DNA of 64,000 bases from Acytostelium subglobosum LB1 (lineage: Eukaryota; Evosea; Eumycetozoa; Acytosteliales; Acytosteliaceae). Positions 45,534 through 56,624 of the stretch are shown piece after piece (positions within the stretch are counted from its first letter, which is position 1; every line of letters starts with the position of its first letter). Made by a program: the position numbers and the translations under genes. The notes beneath the pieces are model-generated. The model ran no database searches and was not told the DNA's origin. It worked only from the letters and a program-made list of their open reading frames with translations. The DNA lies in the NCBI RefSeq assembly GCF_000787575.1, contig NW_012236524.1, positions 186,001 to 250,000 of the forward strand. The letters are read 5' to 3'.

Positions 45534-46988
45534 ATGATGAATGAGCTACAGGATTTGTTGGTCGTTAAGATCGGTGACTACTTGGATAATGACGTCGATA
45601 GACTTTGCTTCACATTGATGTCCAAGAGGCTGTATAGAATACGCAACAAGTTGACATTCAATTGCACTGGATGTACATTGGATCAAGATGATGTCATAAC
45701 ACTCTGTACACTCAAATCCTATCGTGAACCAATTGGCAAATCATTGGACTTGAAGAAGAGTCGTATAAGGTTCACCAGATTGCCCTTGTCACCGGTGACA
45801 CAGCAGACGCCCTCAGACCAACAACAACAACAGTTATCATCACCATTACCTGTTGTATTTGACTTGTTGGCATTGTCCTCGAATCCTGCATTCCAACAAT
45901 CACCTTCGATATCCAGCAACTTCTCAGAGTCCATCAAGTCACTCAAGACTTTGAAGAAGCAATTGAACTTGTCGCGCGACACTTCATTCAATCGGTCGAT
46001 TATTGATGTGTTGCCAGCGACACCCGACGAGGAACAGACTAGCTATGAGGTGGAGGACAGCGAGGAGAGTCTGGACGACATCCCTCCCAGCATACTACGT
46101 CTCACTTTTGGCAGCAAGTTCAACCGCTTCATTAGACCCGGCGTGCTGCCAGAGCACTTGACTCACCTTACATTTGGCCATCGATTCAATCGTCCCATCC
46201 TGCCCGATGCCTTCCCGCCGACGGTACGTGTGCTAGAGTTTGGATATCGCTTCAACAGTGTGTTGCCCATGGGCGCCATCCCGCCCTCAGTCACCAAGCT
46301 GTCATTTGGCCACGACTTCAATCAATCCCTTGTGAACCTACCAACAGGCATCACGCAGCTCAAGCTTGACTATGAGTATGCGCGTCCGCTCACCCCTGGC
46401 AGTCTACCACCTGCACTCATACATCTTCGTATCCTGTCTGGACACAACTTTGAGGTGGCCGTCGGCTCGTTCCCCAACGGTCTGCAGCATCTAGAGTTTG
46501 GCGTGGCGTTTGACCAGCCCCTGGTGCCAGGCCTCCTCCCCAACACGATCACTCATCTCTTGTTTGGACAACGATTCAATCGTCCGATCCCAGTCGATGT
46601 GCTGCCCACCTCGTTGCAGAGCCTGGTGTTGGGCGAGCACTTTGATCAGCCACTTGAAGATGATGCATTGCCACGATCATTACACTTGCTGACCATTGAA
46701 TGTGACATTGTGCCATCGAGCTCAAGGATCAAGCCTATCTATGATCATCCGTTGCCACTGTCATCTGTTCGCCATGTGCTCAACGTCAACATCTACCGAC
46801 ATACATTCAGATTGCGTGACCTTGGTCAACATGTGTTAGTACTCAGCAAGAACTTCATTGGTGGATTCCTGGATGTACAGCATGAAGGCGATGATCAACT
46901 TGACTTTAGACAACTGGCTAAACACATACTTGAGACGACAACTTCAAAGAGTCGTCTGGCCCGACTCGGCTCAAGTATGATCGTCTAG
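45534..46988 (+). CDS. FNIP-repeat protein with F-box-like N-terminus
   Basis: Single-exon gene of 484 residues. The first 45 residues (DLLVVKIGDYLDNDVDRLCF, SKRLYRIRNKL) resemble an F-box-like start. From about residue 180 there is a run of FNIP/leucine-rich-like repeats of about 22 residues: LRLTFGSKFNRFIRPGVLP, LTHLTFGHRFNRPILPDAFP, LEFGYRFNSVLPMGAIP, LSFGHDFNQSL, LEFGVAFDQPLVPGLLP and LLFGQRFNRPIPVDVLP. FNIP repeats are a very large dictyostelid-enriched family of unknown function, thought to bind proteins. The gene is intronless. Confidence 0.9.
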   Translation: MMNELQDLLVVKIGDYLDNDVDRLCFTLMSKRLYRIRNKLTFNCTGCTLDQDDVITLCTLKSYREPIGKSLDLKKSRIRFTRLPLSPVTQQTPSDQQQQQLSSPLPVVFDLLALSSNPAFQQSPSISSNFSESIKSLKTLKKQLNLSRDTSFNRSIIDVLPATPDEEQTSYEVEDSEESLDDIPPSILRLTFGSKFNRFIRPGVLPEHLTHLTFGHRFNRPILPDAFPPTVRVLEFGYRFNSVLPMGAIPPSVTKLSFGHDFNQSLVNLPTGITQLKLDYEYARPLTPGSLPPALIHLRILSGHNFEVAVGSFPNGLQHLEFGVAFDQPLVPGLLPNTITHLLFGQRFNRPIPVDVLPTSLQSLVLGEHFDQPLEDDALPRSLHLLTIECDIVPSSSRIKPIYDHPLPLSSVRHVLNVNIYRHTFRLRDLGQHVLVLSKNFIGGFLDVQHEGDDQLDFRQLAKHILETTTSKSRLARLGSSMIV

Positions 46989-47688
46989 AGTTGAGTTGAG
47001 TTGACTGGTCAAGGCCCGAGTCCTTTTCACTCACTTGTACATATTCAATCAATTACATTTTGTTAATCAATCAATTAATCATTGTCATTGTCATGGACAT
47101 TGAACAACCAGCTTAAGTGCCAACACACAGAACCATCAGGTGGATCGACAAAACATGTACCAAAACGATGATGGTGATTGTGGTGCGCCTGTGTGTGGAC
47201 GATGGCAACACGTCACATGATCAGACAGGGATCTTGCTAATTTTAGTAGAGCCGACACAAATAGGAAATATCACATTATCGGAGGTCCCAAGGCAAGGAG
47301 TTTTGACTTGAGCCTTGCGGATACAACCTTGTATCAGTTTCATGATGACCGAGAGTGTTGTGTCAACGTCACACACAAAAGTTGAAAAGGCCCATCAGTT
47401 GTGTGTTTTTTGTGTGATCCCTTCTGATGATGTGTGTGAATGTCGATCAATTGCTGGATTGATCATTTTCTAGCCCAAGTACTCGTTAAACCATCCAGAC
47501 ACAAACAAAGCCTTACTCTTTCTTTGCATGTACTTAATGCAAGAAATGATGGCGATTGATGGATAGACGTGTGTGTTTGTGTATGAAGGGCCACAAGGTA
47601 CATCTAGTAAAGTCCAACTCAACTTCAAACCCTTCCACATTTATTTACAACTTATAATATAATATATAAACAAATACATATTAATGAG
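46989..47688. other. Spacer between the FNIP and Frizzled-like genes
   Basis: About 700 bp. CAATCAATTAATC sequence near 47050 and an AT-rich leader at 47650-47688. No gene is seen; the short open frame near 47117 has no supporting features. Confidence 0.55.
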
Positions 47689-50261
47689 ATGATGAAGTTA
47701 TTATATTATTTGACTACAACATCACAATATGTTGTGTCTTCCAGACTGCGGATGTTGATGACCATGTCGATATTATTAATGATGATGATGACCACGACGA
47801 TTAGTTCAGCCCAACAGATAGTACCAGATCCGAATGGAAGATGCGAGATGTTCAATGCCAACATGTCAATATGTAATGGTGTAATACCATCCAACACATT
47901 TATTTATCTAAACAGCTCACAGACACAAGACACCTTGAATCAACAGGCCACTGGTCTGATCAACATCCTCACCCAGACAAGTGCTCTATGCAGTCTGCAC
48001 GCTAAACTACTTTATTGTTCAAATGTAAAGTATATCCATTCATTCATTCAATCAATCAATCACTTAATGGAATGATTCCACTCACTCACTAACTCAATCA
48101 ATCAATTATCAAACAGATATATAAACCATGTACAACATATAACCAAACACAACCAACATCAATTTCACTACCATCTCTTCCTTGCCAAAGTATTTGCAGT
48201 AAGTGTTCAAATTTGTGCCGCCACTGGGACGGCTACAGAGTGGCGACAGACGGTAACACGCCAAACTCACACAAACACACTCACACTTTAGACCAGGCAC
48301 AATCAGTTTGCCATGGCCACGACAGCAATATTGGCTTGGAGTTTGATTGTACAGGCTTGGGTGATGCAGGACAGGCATTATTCCCAACGACGGCCACATT
48401 TTATAACTTGACACAATACTCTGGCGATTCAAATCAGAGTGTCGTGTGCAATCAACTTTATGTCAATCCTGGACTGTGTCCACATCCACTGATCTACGTG
48501 GATAGTGAGATGAACAAGCACGATGTCTACGCCAAAGTGGTCGACTCACAATGTGCGCTGACATGTCCATTTGACTATTGGTCGAAGAAGAGTATGAACT
48601 CATTGTATTATACACAATCATCTATCAATGGTATCAGCTTTGCATGTGGAATACTATTGATCCTACTATTTGGTATACTACCCAATGAGATCAATCAAAG
48701 AATGGAGATCATCCTCTCATTCGGTATCTCATCAGTCTGTGTTGCCATATCATATATCATGGTTGTAAGTATCCCAATCATCACTTGGAACTATTCCAAT
48801 CACTCGACCACTCACTCACTCACACATCAATCTAATCTATCTGGAACTATTCCAATCACTCAATCACCATACATCATATCACTCATTCACTCCCATCACT
48901 CACACAATCAATCTGGAACTATTCCAATCACTCAATCAAAATTAATAGGCCAACGACAGGAAGGACTATTGTGGAAGTAACAATAGGTATATGGCACAAT
49001 CAGATCCAAAGTGTGGATTTAATGGAGTGTTGTTCCAGTTTGGAGTCAATGCATTGACATACTGGTGGACATTCCTATGTTACAGCTTCTTCAAAGCGAT
49101 TAGAATGGAGAAGATCAAACATTTCAAATACTTTAGGATTATACTATGGGGCTATGCACTACTCAATGCTGTCTTGCCACTGATTGGTTCATCCTACGTT
49201 GCCAATCCACGTGTATATGGTTGTTGGATGGATGCAAGAGATGCACGTATCTGGCAGATCCTATTCTACTTTGGTATGTTCCTACTCATCCCATATTTGT
49301 TTGATTTATTGGACACTTGGTCCATGATCCCAGACACTAACACCCCCTGTCCACACTCACCCTGGAACCATCCCATCACAGCACCAGCATGGATATGTTT
49401 GTTAATGATCCTATTCTTTACAGTTTATTCTATTTATCGCGTGTATATGGTATGTCGATGATGACGACACACTTGGTCAACATGATCACTCGCTCACTCA
49501 TACTCACTCAATCAATCAACATAGATGTATGGAATATTGAAGGATGATAAGATTATGATGTTCAATGTAAGTTCCAACCTACCATGCCATGCCAACTCAT
49601 CTCCATACCTAACACCCTCCCGCCAACATCACGCCTCATCATCTCCACAATCACAAACATATAGACCAAACAGATTGTGATCATGATGGTAGTGACGCTA
49701 AACTTTGTAGTTGTTGCTTTTTATACATTCTATCAGATTGGTAGACAGAAGATTTATGATCAGACGATGGAGAACTGGATCAAATGTCTTGTGGTACAGG
49801 GTAGTGATCATTGCCAGTTGGACTGGCCAGACTACTTCCTCAGGATAATGATCGCCATTGTCAACACAAACAATGGAATCATCGGATTCCTCTCATATGG
49901 CCTCGAGTACAACTGTCTGGTATTACTGCGCAAGTCGAACAAAGTGCGATGGTTGCGCTTAAAGGTTGGCCTGTCGGACCTGGCTCCAACCAGCTCGGAC
50001 TCATCTTCATCCAAGCCAAATGCCGCTGCAGCCAGACGCAAGAGTACAGCGAGCAAACCAAAGCCAGTCGCGAATGGTATTGAGTTGGGCAAAGTACAAC
50101 ATCAACAACAAGGCAGTGGCAGTGGTGTACATAGTAGTGATCAAAGCAGCAGTAACAACACAACTGAAGTGGTTGTAGTGGATATCAACAACAATCACTC
50201 ACTCAACTCTGATGCCAACACCACCATGACCTCCACCTCAATCGATTCTCGAGAGCCTTAA
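47689..50261 (+). CDS. Frizzled/Smoothened-like receptor with cysteine-rich domain
   Basis: Seven exons: 47689-48024, 48117-48198, 48292-48764, 48949-49273, 49382-49449, 49525-49566 and 49665-50261, giving 640 residues. After a hydrophobic signal region comes a Frizzled cysteine-rich domain: CEMFNANMSICNGVI, SALCSLHAKLLYCSN, then IYKPCTTYNQTQP, LPCQSIC and AQSVCHGH. Seven membrane segments follow, starting at GISFACGILLILLFGILP and including VNALTYWWTFLCYSFFKA and YGCWMDARDARIW. The tail is Ser/Thr/Asn-rich; KTxxxW, the Dishevelled-binding motif of animal Frizzleds, is not seen. Dictyostelids have many such receptors but no Wnt, so the ligand is unknown. The intron at 49274-49381 is inferred: removing it gives FYFAPAWICLLMILF, a single clean helix, whereas retaining it adds an odd segment. 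Confidence 0.88.
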
Positions 50262-50361
50262 ACTAACTATATTTATTTATTAAGTTGGTTGTAATAATAC
50301 ATTAATAATAATAATAATACATCATTATATTATTACTCTGAACTTCTGAAAATTAGTCCAT

Positions 50362-50486
50362 GGAATGAGCAGCATGATCAAAACGACCAGCATGCTCACG
50401 CCTTTGTGGTTGTGTGGTAATGATCATGCTGCTCTCACAAACTTACGTGAGCATGCTGGTCATTCTGATCATGCTGCTCACATTCC
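50362..50486. repeat. Imperfect inverted repeat (long hairpin)
   Basis: The left arm (50362-50400) and right arm (50446-50486) are almost perfect reverse complements, with a few mismatches and a two-base offset near the open end. The loop is about 45 bases. The loop also holds a direct copy of the right-arm segment GATCATGCTGCTC at about 50421-50433, so two alternative foldings are possible. It lies about 100 bases downstream of the Frizzled-like stop codon and may be in its 3' UTR. It could be a small-RNA precursor, a transcript stabiliser, or a miniature element remnant. Confidence 0.8.
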
Positions 50487-50955
50487 ACACCACTCACACA
50501 CAACAGCACCTTCTTCGGAGGTTCATAAATTCAAAAGAGACATCCAACAACAATACATAACTATTTCCAACCTGAAGGATTGAGTTGAGACAATATTATA
50601 ACAAGCCAGTATTAATAACTAACTTGTGTCGTCTTTTGGATTGGATTGAGATTATTCCCCCTGACTGATTATACCTATTCAATACTAATACAATATATTG
50701 GACTCGATGTTTGAATGAATAAGAGACGATCGAGCCTTGACTGTGTACCAAAAGCTACTTGTACAAGCACTGGCTGACTGACTGACTGACTGCAACTGTT
50801 GTGAGATACTTGTCTCTCACTTCCAACTCATTTTTTTCAATAAATTGGGAAAGGAGCTTTGCTTTCACTTTTCTTTTGTACCTTCACTGTTCAATAAGTC
50901 GTCATTGCTCATTAGCTTACAACAACAAATATCAAAGTTAACTACATTCATATAT

Positions 50956-51006
50956 ACATACATACATACATACATACATACATACATACATACATACATA
51001 CATACA
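50956..51006. repeat. (CATA)n microsatellite
   Basis: About 13 tandem CATA units upstream of the DEP/PH gene. Confidence 0.95.
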
Positions 51007-51195
51007 TCATACATTATAAACGACAGCAAACAAACAAACAAACAAATAATCATTGTATATTATTGTACAATAATACCAAGAAAAGATAGTTTAGATTGAT
51101 TGATTGATTGAAGGAAGATTGTCGACTCTGGATTTGGATTAGGATTAGGATTAGATAGGTAGTAATAGTCACTAGTAGTTGGTCCGGTGTGGAGA

Positions 51196-54151
51196 ATGAA
51201 TGGTCGTGGCACATCTCCCAACCATAACAGCAACATCAACGGCAACGGCAACGGCAACGGCATTGGTATTGGCATTGGTATTAGCAACAACAACAACATC
51301 AACAACAACTTTAATAACATAAACAATAACAATAGTATCAACAGCAGTATCCATATTAGTAATGTCAACACAGCAGCAGCAGCCGTCGCAGGTATTGGTG
51401 TTGCCCCAGTTATGGCGGCATCATCAATAACCGATGAGTTGGACGCTGTCGACGTGGAGTTTATATATAGTCTCTTGGAGCACTCCAAGAGTAGCAACAA
51501 CAACAATGCCGTCACAATCACAACAGATTGCATTACAGTGTCTTCACCGACACCTACACACAAGAATAATACCTCATCAACATCATCACTTCCAACAAAC
51601 ATCAATAACAATAACAACAACACATTACACCAGCTCAACAGATCGACTTCGCCCACTGGTCATAATAGTAGACTGCGAGGTAGCGGCAATGGTCGAGCAC
51701 TGCTAAAGAGCAGCTCTGGCAGCGAGATCGACGAGGGCCGGGGCGTCAAGATATACTTTGGCAAGCTTTCCTCCAACTCTGTGCCCGACAAGACCATCGT
51801 CTACTCACCCGTGAACAACATGCGTTATCATGTATGTCCCGTCCACCATCAAGCATGATCACTTGAACACTCATTAACACCTATACACACACGAACAGGT
51901 TAAGGACATTATTGCAATGCTCAAGGACCCTGTGTTGGGCCTGCCGATCAAGGACAGGTACAGCGGCTTCCAGTATCACAAACTGTGCTTCACAGGCTTT
52001 GAGATGGTGGATTGGTTCATGAAGCATGGCATCTGCGTGAATAGGAATCATGCGACTCAGCTTGGCCAATACCTACTGGACAAGTCAATCCTACGACACA
52101 TCTACTGCGATCAACCATTTCGCGACAACAACATGCTATATTGCTTCAAAGACTTCCAAGGTGTTAGCGACGACAAGGTATGAATGTGTCCCATGGAAAA
52201 TCGTCCAATAACTTGTTATTGACTCAATCAATCAAACATCTCCTCAGATATACTCATTGGTTCAGTTTATGAAGAGAGATCAGACAGGTGTGGAGCGCAT
52301 GGACAGGTCCAAAATGTTTAGGAAGTATAAGGACTGCTTTGTTGGCTCCGAGGCCATCAACTGGCTGCTAAAGAATCAGTCCGAGTATGTGACGTCCAGA
52401 GAGGATGCTGTCAAACTGTGTCAAGAGATCATGAACCTTGGCCTTGTAGTATCAGCATCCAATACCAAAGACATCTTCAGAGATGACAAGACCTTTTATG
52501 TATTTAGAGTATGTTGTTGTTAATGTGATCGATCAATCAATCAAACAATCATTCAATCAATCTAACTCTTTCCTTCCAGAACATCATATTTGGAGGATAC
52601 CTGGGCAAGAAGAAGAAGGATACACATGAGCGTAAGATCAAATGGTTCGCATTGCGTGAGGATGGTGAGAACATATTGTGGTACTCCAACTCACCAAAGG
52701 ACCCTCTGACCAACAAGGGCATCGATCTGAGCAATGCCTATATTCGCGAGTGCAAGTGCGGTGGCGGCACCGAGTGCTTTGAGATCGTGTCCTACCAACG
52801 CATCTTTTGTCTAAAGAGCTCCAACCTGACGTTCCTCAAGCTGTGGGTGGAGATACTGTCGGTCAACACGACCACCATCAGTGATGAGAACTCGCTGTTT
52901 GATGAGGCCGAGGAGAACATCCATTATGACTCGATCAAGCAGACCGATGCCTTCTTTGAGGCCTTCAATCCAGCATCGCACAATGACACGCCCAGCGATG
53001 GTACCTCCTCGCCCACCTTCACCTCGACGCTCAACACACCCTCGTCTCTTCCACCCGAGTATCTATCGGTGAATGGTGCCGCCGTTGTCAATGGCAATGG
53101 AATTGGTAGTGGCAATGGCAATGGCAATGGTAATAGCAAGGTCAGTGGAAGTGGCAATGTCAGTGGTCGAGGCAGTGTCAATGGAGATGGCAGTGACAAT
53201 GGTGATGGCACAAACATCATCATGGCCAATAACAACAACGACACTGGCAATGGCATTGATCACAACACCAACAACAACATCAGCAGTAGTATTAGTAGTA
53301 ACAGCAGTAACATTAGCAGCAGCAGTAACAATACATTGGAACAACAGATATCAAAGAACATGGAGTCCTTCAGGTTGGAAGAGCCCAGTGGTGATGATGA
53401 GGAACAAGTTCGAGAGGCAGTACAAGTACAAGAGAATGTGCTGGAACATGTTCAGGAGGAGCAATTGGAGCAAATGGAGCAAGAGGAGCAAATGGAGCAA
53501 GAAGCGGAGCAAGAGGATGCCAAGGAGGTGGAGGAGGAGGCCAATGAGGTTGACATTGTCGAGGAGTTGACCTTGGAGGTCATCATTGGAGACTCATCAC
53601 TACCTGAAGTTGTAGCCACAAATGATGTTAACATCGACAGTAGTAGTAGTATTATCAATAGTAATAGTAATAATGATAGCAGCAGCGACAATAACAGCAA
53701 TAGCAGTTGTACTGTGCCATCCCAGCCATTAGGGCAACAACAACCAGTCGAAAGCGACAGTGTATATATCAATCCGCACAACAACAACATCATCAACGAC
53801 AACAACAACGACAACAATAATGATGATCACACCACCAACGACAACGACAATAATAATGTCAATAATGATCATCCACAAGAAGAAGAAGAAGTAGAAGTAG
53901 AAGTAGATATTGACACCAGGTTGGATGATCTATCTGTATCGTATTCTTCTTCCTCTTCTTCTTTGTCAACAACATCGACAACTGCGGAAGTAACAATAAC
54001 AACAACAACAAAGACAACAATCAAAGAGGATGTCGATGATGTAACAATCAACGAGTCAAAAGACGATACCATCTTGGAACAGCTGCAACAAGGTCAAGAT
54101 CAAGAACATGGACAAGAACAAGAGCAACCAACAAGAAGAAGCCAGTACTAG
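51196..54151 (+). CDS. DEP-DEP-PH domain protein
   Basis: Four exons, 51196-51831, 51899-52177, 52248-52508 and 52580-54151, give 915 residues. After a Gly/Asn and Ser/Thr/Asn-rich N-terminus, exon 2 encodes a first DEP domain (KDRYSGFQYHKLCFTGFEMV, DWFMKHG, ATQLGQYLLDKSILRHI). Exon 3 encodes a second DEP (YKDCFVGSEAINWLLKNQ, DAVKLCQEIMNLGLV). Exon 4 starts with a PH domain at about 393-485 (FGGYLGKKKKDTHERKIKWF, LWVEILSV). The rest is low-complexity Asn/Ser/Gly/Glu-rich. Each domain sits on its own exon, with phase 0 joints. DEP and PH domains bind membranes and signalling partners, so a membrane-attached adaptor in G-protein or phosphoinositide signalling is inferred. A pleckstrin relation is possible but the PH-DEP-PH order is not met. 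Confidence 0.88.
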
Positions 54152-56624
54152 TTCTTAGCTTGTTTGTTGTTGGAGGCTGTGTGCTACAACACATAACATT
54201 AAACAATTTGGCGACGACATCTATGTCGTTGTCCTTTGGTCCGATCATCTTCCAACATCTGCCAAGTAGACAGCCAACATGCATGGCATGCATCACTAAC
54301 GACGCAGTCTTTGGAGGACAAGAGTAAAGTGAACTTCTGTCATCAAGTTGAGGCGTAGAACTTGGCACCAAGTTGTGTGAGTGAACGTGGTTCATCGGTT
54401 TGATCAACAGGCACATCAGCAACGTGGGGGTCTTGAAGTCTCGGGTTGGGGCCTGTAGAGTGATCGATGGCTTTCGTTGGGGCTAATCACGTTATTTTGA
54501 TTTTTCTTTTGAACGTGCTCAATAGTCCTCAGTGGACGTCGAGAGTCATTCATTCATTATCGATGTATTGTCATACACACATTCTTTTTCTTCTTCAACA
54601 TATCATCAAACAATCATATACAGAGAGATAAACAAACAAACAAACTTAACACAACAACACAACCAACCAACAAAGGATCACCATCAAAAAAAAAAGAGAT
54701 AAATAACATTATCCTTTTTTTTTTAATCATTTTTTTTTTCCCAGTGCCGTCACCAAGCAATCGGATCACTGCCACCATCCTACTATTCAACCAATCAATC
54801 AATCCCTTAGTCCGCCATTACTTCCCCAGGTCCTAAAGGAATATTCATCTTACAATCCATCACCTATTCTCCAATCCAATCCAAACAAGTCAAACACAGC
54901 AACTTGCACACACTCAGTAACACCAAGGATACTAGTATTTGCAATAGATATAATGTTGATTAGAGTCGGCTCAAGAAGTATATACCAACAGAAGTTACAA
55001 TTATTCAATCATCAGGGTCTCAACCTGTTGTCATCAATATCAAACATTAAGCAACCGAAACAACAACAATCATTGTTGAAGAAGCTGCTATAACATAGAG
55101 TCAACGGTCAAGAGTCATCATCAACAACATCATCATCAAGATCATCATCATTGCCAAAAGTGTAGGTAGTCAATCCAGTCAGTCCACATCATCAGTCCAC
55201 TTTCATTTCATTCATCATCACCACACACACACACACACACACAACACGCGGTAACATCTTCAACATCCAGGCGATCCAAGGACCTAAACATATTCCCAAG
55301 CCCCCTTTGGATCGTCACATACCAAATCAATCAATCAGATCCATCCATACCAACAAGTTTATGTGTTTGTTTCATATGATGTGTGTTCTGATTGACAACA
55401 ACAACAACAACAATAACAACGACAACAACGTTGTAGTGATTAAAATTAGATGTGCGGAAGTAGTGTTTATTTCATCTGTCTGTCTGTATATGTGGCTATT
55501 TGTTCAAGTTCGTCTTGGTGATTGTGAATAACTTCCACACACTCATCACTACTGGTATCCAACCCCTACCACCTCTCTATTATAGTAGTATGAAAGTCTC
55601 AACTACTACGTTTGGCAGGTGATCACCCGCCTCATTCATTCATTCCTTCGATCATTCATATCAACGCACATAAATTTATGTAATAGTGGTTGTTCAATCA
55701 AAGTTTGTTGCGTTGTTGTGTTAGTAAGTGTGTGTGTTTGTGGAAAGAGAGAGAGATTGCGAAGGGGGTGTTGGATGATGAACAGCCAGCCAGCGGCTTG
55801 GTGTTGAGAGTTCTTGAGTGAGTGAGTGAGTGTGATCAGTGAGTGTGTTGTGTGATTGAGTGAGTGAGTGAGTTAGTTAACAACGTTAGTGATATAAATA
55901 TAACAACACAACACATGATCATTTGTGATTCACGAGCGCGCGCGCCTTACCCTTTGCATATACTCTTTGGGTCACTCAGTCCTCATCTTTCATCTCTCAA
56001 TCAATCATCAATCATCAATAATCATCAATAATCATCATCATCATTCCAAGCTACATGTTATCATAAGCAAGCAAGATTAAAGCTAGATAGACCACATCGA
56101 GAGAGAAGAAAGAAGGAGTGATCACCTTCATTCATTTTCCCTTTCATACATTCATTTCATTCATTCTCCCTTTCATTCGTTCATTCATTCATTCACAACA
56201 CACAACACATAAACACATGCAACTGTAGCAGTAACATGTCTAACAAGCTGTCTCTATCACTTTCATCATCAACATTATCATTATCATCATCATATACAGA
56301 CCACTGACTTGCTCACAGTCTAGAGTTAGATAGAGTTCGAACAAAGGCAGAGGAGAAGAGGAGAAGGTGTGTGAGGCTCACAACGACACAAAGAGAGATA
56401 GACAAGAGAAGTGAGCAATAGTACAATCAATCAATCAATCATAACAACAACAATAACAATAGCAATAGCAATAGCAATAGTCACGTCAAGTGAGCGAGAA
56501 GGATTAGTAGCATAATTCTTTCCTCCCTGGAGTATTCAACACAATAACAGCAAGCAAGCATAGCATAGCAGGCAATCAGGCAGGCAGTAATAAGATATAA
56601 TATATATAACCTACACAAACTCTC
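54152..56624. other. Long spacer upstream of the kinase gene
   Basis: About 2.5 kb. The 54170-54430 part is the DEP/PH 3' flank. A-rich and T-rich runs lie at 54680-54740, CA repeats at 55224-55245, GAGT repeats at 55815-55875, CGCGCGCG near 55935 and ATTC/CATC repeats at 56010-56290. A possible small ORF at 54953 is listed separately. The last 600 bases probably include the kinase promoter and 5' leader. Confidence 0.5.
54953..55093 (+). CDS. Candidate small protein, 46 residues
   Basis: An ATG in an AT-rich leader opens a 46-codon frame ending in TAA. The product starts MLIRVGSRSIYQQKLQLFNH and ends QQSLLKKLL: no acidic residues, several basic ones, amphipathic near the start. This looks like a mitochondrial presequence or a small mitochondrial protein. 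It could also be the first exon of a longer gene, though no downstream exon was found. Composition is more balanced than the surrounding repeats, which is the main reason for listing it. No family was recognised. Confidence 0.3.
   Translation: MLIRVGSRSIYQQKLQLFNHQGLNLLSSISNIKQPKQQQSLLKKLL

Larger units (their letters stand above)
50262..51195. other. Spacer with hairpin and CATA repeat
   Basis: Between the Frizzled-like gene and the DEP/PH gene. It contains ATA runs, the large hairpin at 50362-50486 and a CATA microsatellite. No protein gene is supported. Confidence 0.55.

Noticed and set aside
49274-49381. Treating this stretch as coding in the Frizzled-like gene
   Set aside because: It is open, but it has GT and AG ends and intron-like composition (a near GGAA-N3-TTCC motif), and its removal gives a cleaner membrane segment.
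54048-54422. Minus-strand frame over the DEP/PH gene end
   Set aside because: Antisense shadow of coding sequence plus 3' flank.
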